Below are positions 62,542 through 64,000 of a stretch of DNA of 64,000 bases, in pieces; the first letter of the stretch is position 1, and every line of letters begins with the position of its first letter. The translations under genes were made by a program, and so were the position numbers. The DNA comes from Hyphomicrobiales bacterium (GTDB taxonomy: Bacteria > Pseudomonadota > Alphaproteobacteria > Rhizobiales > Rhizobiaceae): NCBI GenBank assembly GCA_900469625.1, contig UBXV01000013.1, forward strand, positions 1 to 64,000, in the 5' to 3' direction. Below the pieces are notes generated by a model that saw only the letters and a program-made list of their open reading frames with translations, was not told the DNA's origin and did no database searches.

Positions 62542-62910
62542 ATGAACCTTCCCCTTCGGCTGCTCTGTCTTGGCCTCGGCTGGCTGATGGTCGGCCTTGG
62601 CGTTGCCGGTATCTTTCTGCCGATCCTGCCGACCACGCCGTTCCTGCTCTTGGCGGCAGGCCTGTTTGCCCGGGCATCGCCGCGGCTCGAACGCTGGCTG
62701 CTGGAGCACCCGACCCTCGGCCCGCCCTTGCGGCTGTGGCGCGAAAGAGGCGCGATCCCCACCAGGGCAAAGAGGGTTGCGCTGGCGCTGATGGCGGCAA
62801 GCTTCGCCTTCTTCTGCTTCGTCAGCCAACCGAGCGTGCCGCTCGCCGCGATCGTCGGCGGCGCGATGCTGCTGCCCGCCCTTTTCATCATCACCCGACC
62901 GAGTGCCTGA
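62542..62910 (+). CDS. DUF454/YbaN-family small membrane protein
   Basis: A 122-residue inner-membrane protein with the family signature GLGVAGIFLPILPTTPFLLL, then FARASPRLERWLLEHPTLGP, and two C-terminal helices. GGAGAGCAAAG precedes ATG 62542. It follows the DUF2161 gene by 19 bp in the same direction and may share its transcript. Function is not known. Confidence 0.88.
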   Translation: MNLPLRLLCLGLGWLMVGLGVAGIFLPILPTTPFLLLAAGLFARASPRLERWLLEHPTLGPPLRLWRERGAIPTRAKRVALALMAASFAFFCFVSQPSVPLAAIVGGAMLLPALFIITRPSA

Positions 62911-62916
62911 TCGATC

Positions 62917-62931
62917 GGGCGCCCGGCGCCC
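62917..62931. terminator. Hairpin between convergent DUF454 and napC genes
   Basis: GGGCGC-CCG-GCGCCC is a perfect 6-bp stem, 6 bp after the DUF454 stop and 20 bp beyond the napC stop on the other strand. It is symmetrical, so it can form in both transcripts. There is no T-run. Confidence 0.4.
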
Positions 62932-62950
62932 GCCTTGCGGGAGGCGACAC

Positions 62951-63646
62951 TTAAAGATTGCTGGCGTGCAGCTCCATCATCGCCCGGCGAAGATCGTCGA
63001 TCGGCGTCATGCCGGAGGTGGTCGTGCCTTCCAACTCCTTCGGCATCTTCCAGCCGGGGTCGATACCCTGCATGTTGGGCAGTTCATGGGCGATGCCCTT
63101 GTGACAGTCGATGCAAGTCGCCTTGCCCGACAGCAGATAGCGGGTGTGGATGGTGGCGGCGCGCTCCGTTTGCTTCTGCAGGTCCATCGCAACGGATGCG
63201 TGGCAGTTGCGGCATTCCAGGCTGTCATTAGCCTTCAGCCGCGCCCATTCGTGCTGGGCGAGTTCGAGGCGTTTTTCCAGGAATTTCGGCCGCGTACTGA
63301 TCGTGCCGAAGATCTTGCCCCAGACCTCCTTCGACGCCTGCATCTTGCGGGCGATCTTGTCCGTCCATTGGTGCGGCACGTGGCAATCGGGACAGGACGC
63401 GCGCACGCCGGACCGGTTGGAGAAGTGGATGGTGCGCGTCAGCTCCTCATAGACGTTGTCCTTCATCTCGTGACAGGAGGTGCAGAACTTCTCGGTGTTG
63501 GTGATTTCCAGCGCCGTATTGAACGCGCCCCAGAACATCACGCCGCCGACGAAACCGCCGAGCGTGAGAAATCCGAGGCTGAGCGTGCCGGCCGGCGTGC
63601 TGACCAGCCGCCACGCCCAGAGGATAAGACTTCGGATCCGCTCCAT
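62951..63646 (-). CDS. napC: NapC/NirT tetraheme cytochrome c
   Basis: A 231-residue membrane-anchored quinol dehydrogenase that passes electrons from the quinol pool to the periplasmic nitrate reductase NapAB. One N-terminal helix ([21 protein letters not shown]) is followed by four heme motifs: CTSCH, CPDCH, CRNCH and CIDCH. Length is normal. It begins 4 bp after the napB stop, so it ends the nap operon here; there is no downstream gene on this strand. Confidence 0.95.
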   Translation of the reverse strand: MERIRSLILWAWRLVSTPAGTLSLGFLTLGGFVGGVMFWGAFNTALEITNTEKFCTSCHEMKDNVYEELTRTIHFSNRSGVRASCPDCHVPHQWTDKIARKMQASKEVWGKIFGTISTRPKFLEKRLELAQHEWARLKANDSLECRNCHASVAMDLQKQTERAATIHTRYLLSGKATCIDCHKGIAHELPNMQGIDPGWKMPKELEGTTTSGMTPIDDLRRAMMELHASNL

Positions 63647-63650
63647 GGGC

Positions 63651-64000
63651 TCACTCGCTTCCGGCCGGCTTGACGCCGAGTTCGCTCATATCCTTGAAAC
63701 CATTGTCCACCAGCGGGCGGACGTCCGCCTGCGGCACATGGCAAGCCGTGCAGAAATAGCGCCGGGGAGAGACGTCGGCGATCATCTGGCCGTCGCGCGT
63801 CATGTAGTGCGTCACGCTGATCATCGGCGCGCCGCTGTCCTGGGTGAACTCGCGCTTGTGGCAGGAGAGACAGCGATTGGTGTTGACCGAGAGCTGGTAG
63901 CCCTCGATCGAGTGCGGGATGATCGGCGGCTGGTCCGGATAGGCGCGCATCTTGCGTTTGTCGTCCACCACCCATTTCGGCAGGGTGGCCGCAGGGCCGG
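63651..64000 (-). CDS. napB: Periplasmic nitrate reductase diheme cytochrome subunit (partial)
   Basis: The C-terminal ~116 residues of NapB; the 5' end lies beyond the right edge and the frame is open to the last base. Two heme motifs are visible, CLSCH and [25 protein letters not shown] and [19 protein letters not shown] are typical of NapB. It receives electrons from NapC and reduces NapA in the periplasm. A GTG at 63971 is an internal codon, not the start. Confidence 0.94.
   Translation of the reverse strand, partial: GPAATLPKWVVDDKRKMRAYPDQPPIIPHSIEGYQLSVNTNRCLSCHKREFTQDSGAPMISVTHYMTRDGQMIADVSPRRYFCTACHVPQADVRPLVDNGFKDMSELGVKPAGSE

Noticed and set aside
1-64000. CRISPR arrays, tRNA or rRNA genes, transposases, integrases
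   Set aside because: No regularly spaced repeats, cloverleaf-like segments or DDE/recombinase motifs were seen on reading either strand.

Overview
The window looks like chromosome or chromid DNA of an alphaproteobacterium of the Rhizobiaceae (Ensifer/Sinorhizobium/Rhizobium type). The basis is high GC, densely packed and translationally coupled operons, a class III cellulose cluster led by bcsN and containing bcsK, several sugar ABC importers with LacI regulators, and a RIME-like rhizobial palindrome. No database search was possible, so the species is inference. I saw no tRNA, rRNA, CRISPR array, insertion sequence or phage gene.

Layout. 1-1571: tail of an unidentified gene, then a GlcD-like FAD-dependent 2-hydroxyacid dehydrogenase. 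1635-8510 (minus): a complete leucine/isovalerate operon, liuA-liuB-ridA-like-liuD-liuE-liuC, converting isovaleryl-CoA to acetyl-CoA and acetoacetate. 8794-17674 (minus): cellulose operon bcsN-bcsA-bcsB-bcsZ-bcsK, with four of the five genes coupled by ATGA overlaps. 18064-34090 (plus): five closely packed genes divergent from bcsN. They encode a TolC-type outer-membrane lipoprotein, a periplasmic HlyD-type adaptor, a GAF-like/transmembrane/HlyD adaptor, a site-2-protease (M50)/HlyD fusion, and a roughly 3,100-residue cysteine-free DUF11-repeat protein with a LEPR-XLL-like N-terminus. No ABC ATPase or RND pump lies among them. This is my candidate for an undescribed, dedicated export system for a giant adhesin, placed next to cellulose synthesis.

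34091-44695: an AT-richer 600-bp gap with a possible 40-codon membrane-peptide gene, a gluconokinase, and a ketose-type sugar operon on the minus strand (substrate-binding protein, ATPase, two permeases, tagatose/psicose-3-epimerase-like protein, FGGY kinase, class II aldolase). A divergent LacI regulator follows, with a multi-box operator region between it and the operon. 44783-47863: Lrp/LysE pair, GFA-family protein, serine beta-lactamase-like hydrolase. 47993-52841: VirK/YbjX-like protein, two-component system, stand-alone FabZ, and a PAP2 phosphatase with an altered motif, possibly an envelope-lipid neighbourhood. 52897-59396: LacI regulator, AfuABC/FbpABC-type importer, inositol-monophosphatase-like enzyme, suggesting uptake and dephosphorylation of a phosphorylated compound. 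59413-61577: SPFH slipin and NfeD protease. 61821-64000: DUF2161 nuclease-like protein, DUF454/YbaN membrane protein, and the 3' end of a periplasmic nitrate reductase operon (napB partial, napC).

Most other long open frames are antisense or out-of-frame shadows caused by high third-position GC and were left out. Start sites were chosen from ribosome-binding sites, overlaps and family N-termini, and several differ from the longest possible frame.
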